DNA of 64,000 nt from Planctomycetota bacterium (GTDB lineage: Bacteria > Planctomycetota > J058 > JAJDCQ01), in the NCBI GenBank assembly GCA_029260755.1, contig JAJDCQ010000189.1, positions 1 through 64,000 of the forward strand. The letters are read 5' to 3'. Below the pieces are notes generated by a model, which was not told where the DNA came from, made no database searches, and saw nothing but the letters and a program-made list of their open reading frames with translations. Below are positions 62,477 through 64,000 of the stretch, piece after piece (within the stretch, counting starts at the first letter, position 1; each line of letters starts with the position of its first letter). Position numbers and translations under genes: made by a program.

Positions 62477-64000
62477 CTAGGGAACGCGGAGCTCGACGTC
62501 GGTCAGATCCGCGCCGGCCGTCACCTCCACCTCGACTGACGCGGCGACCCGATGGATCGCGCCGACGTCGCGAAGCTCGATGCGGTAGCGGCCGGGCCAG
62601 ACCCACCCGAGGTGGAGCGGGACGGCCTCGCCGCCGGCTTCGTCGAGGTCGATCGACCGCACCGCCTCCTCATCGGATGGGCGCATCAGCCAGACCTTCC
62701 AGAGCGCCTTCGCCTTCGGCAGGTTCCGGATCGTCCCGGCGAGGAGCGACCGGCGTCGAGCGAGGATCCGGACCGGCGCCGCGCTTCCGCTCCCGGGGAG
62801 ATCGACGGAGACCGACCCCAACAGCGCCCCGCGCTCCGCGACGATGCGGCGGCGACCCGATCCCATGCTCGCCGAGAACCGCCCCCGCCCTTGAGCCCCT
62901 CGAGCAAGGCGCGGGCGATCGCTCGCTCGGAGTCCGCGTCCGCCGGCAACGGCGCGTGATGGAGCCGCTTCAGGAGCGCACCGCCCTCGTCGGCCACCAG
63001 GCCGAGCCGGCAGGACGTCCGGAGATACGGCATGCCGAGGTGATCGACGAGCCGCAGCCGCGCCCGGCCCGGCTCACGATAGGCGAGCTCGAAGGCGCGT
63101 CCGTTGACCGGCGCCGTCACCCGATGCACCTCGGTGGCGCATCCGCGCGCCCCGACCGCGATGAGGTGCTCACCGGCCGGAAGCTCCAGGGAGAAGCGCC
63201 CGTCCTCGCCGACGCGGGTGGCGTCCTCGGGCACGTTCCAGCCGGCGAACAGGCGGCCGATCGCCGCGGCCGCGTCGTTGTCACGCGCCCACCCGGAGCG
63301 GTCCGCCAGATCCCGCATGATCGGCTTGACCCACGCCGTGCGCGGCTCGGGCACGACGACGCGGCCCTCGATGCCGCGCGCGGGCGCGGCGCGGTCCGGG
63401 CCCCCGGCCGCCGCGCCGGCATCGTCATCGGACGGCGCCGCCGCGGCCCCACCAGCCGACTCGCCCCGATCGCCAGCGAGCTCGACTCCGCCGCCGGTCG
63501 ACGCGCGGTCGACGAGGTCCGTCGACCCGTGCGACGGACCGCGTCCCGTCGGCGCCGTCGTCGACGGATCGCCGACCGAGAGGAGCGCGACCATCCCCGC
63601 GATCGCCATCGGAACGATCAGGGCCAGCGCCAGGATCGATCCGGCCGCCGTCCCCCCGCGAGACGCCTCCCGCGCTCCGCCGCCGGCCGGAGCGCCGCCG
63701 TCCCCGGCAGGCCCCTCCGAGGCGAGCGTCGCGCTCGCCGCCGTGAGAACACTCGCGACCGACGGGGCGGCAGGCGCCTCGACGCCGACCCACGCCTCGG
63801 CGATCGCCGCTCCGACGGCTCCGATCGAGCCGAGCGAGACGACCGGCTCGAGCGAGCGCTGGAGCTCCTCGAGACCGCGGCGGATCCGGGAGCTCACCGT
63901 CCCCTCGGGGATCTCGAGCACGTCGGCGACCTCGCGAAGCTCCATGCCCTCGAGGTAGCGGAGGGCGAGCGCGTGGCGATAGATCGGCTTGACCCGAGCG
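62477..64000 (-). CDS. ECF sigma factor region 4 fused to a membrane-anchored domain; partial, with a frameshift
   Basis: The 5' part lies beyond the right edge. The visible protein begins in sigma-70 region 4: ALALRYLEGMELREVADVLE then IPEGTVSSRIRRGLEELQRS. Next are an Ala/Gly linker, a membrane helix (SILALALIVPMAIAGMVALL), a Ser/Gly/Asp-rich linker, and an outer region with beta-sandwich, carboxypeptidase-regulatory-like repeats (FSLELPAGEHLIAVGARGC). Near 62882-62886, in a run of five C, the frame breaks. One extra base there would join the upstream part to a 130-residue segment (IVAERGALLGSVSVDLPG... ending DLTDVELRVP) that clearly continues the same domain. It is either a base-call error in a homopolymer or a recent mutation. 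The stop is at 62477. Confidence 0.78.

Overview
The window is very GC-rich, densely coding bacterial DNA with many GTG starts and 4-bp ATGA/GTGA gene overlaps. It carries no rRNA, tRNA, CRISPR array or transposase that I can see. Six proteins carry Hanks-type Ser/Thr kinase domains or a remnant of one, fused to TPR, receiver/Hpt, formylglycine-generating-enzyme-like or membrane segments. There is also an ECF sigma factor fused to a membrane-anchored domain, a complex I operon with greatly enlarged subunits, and abundant HEAT/TPR proteins. Together these suggest a member of the Planctomycetota or a similar gene-rich environmental lineage. That assignment is an inference, not proven by a marker gene.

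Layout. 0-9 kb: the end of an MscS channel, a receiver-PATAN regulator, an Hpt-receiver-kinase fusion, a tRNA dihydrouridine synthase, a kinase-TPR protein and a kinase-FGE-like protein. 9-20.3 kb: a HEAT/PDZ/S41 C-terminal processing protease; a metallophosphoesterase divergent from an SbcC/YhaN-like ATPase that has two membrane segments; then a YkgJ cysteine-cluster protein, a MoxR ATPase, a HEAT lipo/secreted protein and a zinc aminopeptidase. 20.3-22.8 kb: an AdoMet-decarboxylase-like protein, ssb and recA, ending in a strong terminator. 22.9-25.8 kb: a repeat-rich island with three palindromic or low-complexity repeat families around a small paralogue gene, an S24/S26-like protein and an RluA pseudouridine synthase. 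25.8-32.6 kb (minus strand): a tandem pair of paralogues of unknown function, a GH3 glycosidase, a small unknown protein, and a very large secreted propeller-PA-M28-PDZ peptidase.

32.8-39.9 kb: a plus-strand gene with only the N-lobe of a kinase, then a minus-strand operon of glutamate-cysteine ligase, a membrane coiled-coil protein and two TPR-kinases with repetitive tails. 40.1-56.7 kb: a consensus-like promoter followed by nuoABCD-HIJKLMN without nuoEFG, then three extra genes (two unknown, one dioxygenase-bicupin fusion). NuoJ, NuoL and NuoM each carry 150-380 additional residues that standard topology places on the extracytoplasmic side. NuoB, NuoJ and NuoL also have His/Asp-rich stretches. 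56.7-57.6 kb: a Spo0M gene and a second repeat island. 57.6-62.5 kb: a TetR regulator, with three overlapping perfect palindromes over its start codon, heads a translationally coupled operon for a molybdenum hydroxylase most like 4-hydroxybenzoyl-CoA reductase. 62.5-64 kb: the frameshifted and edge-truncated sigma-factor fusion.

The main candidates for new biology are the expanded complex I, the membrane-embedded SbcC-like ATPase beside a phosphoesterase, the paired kinases with a conserved C-terminal peptide after a hypervariable tail, and the palindromic repeat families shared between the intergenic islands. Several strong genes have a TAnnnT -10 element so close to the start codon that leaderless transcription is plausible.
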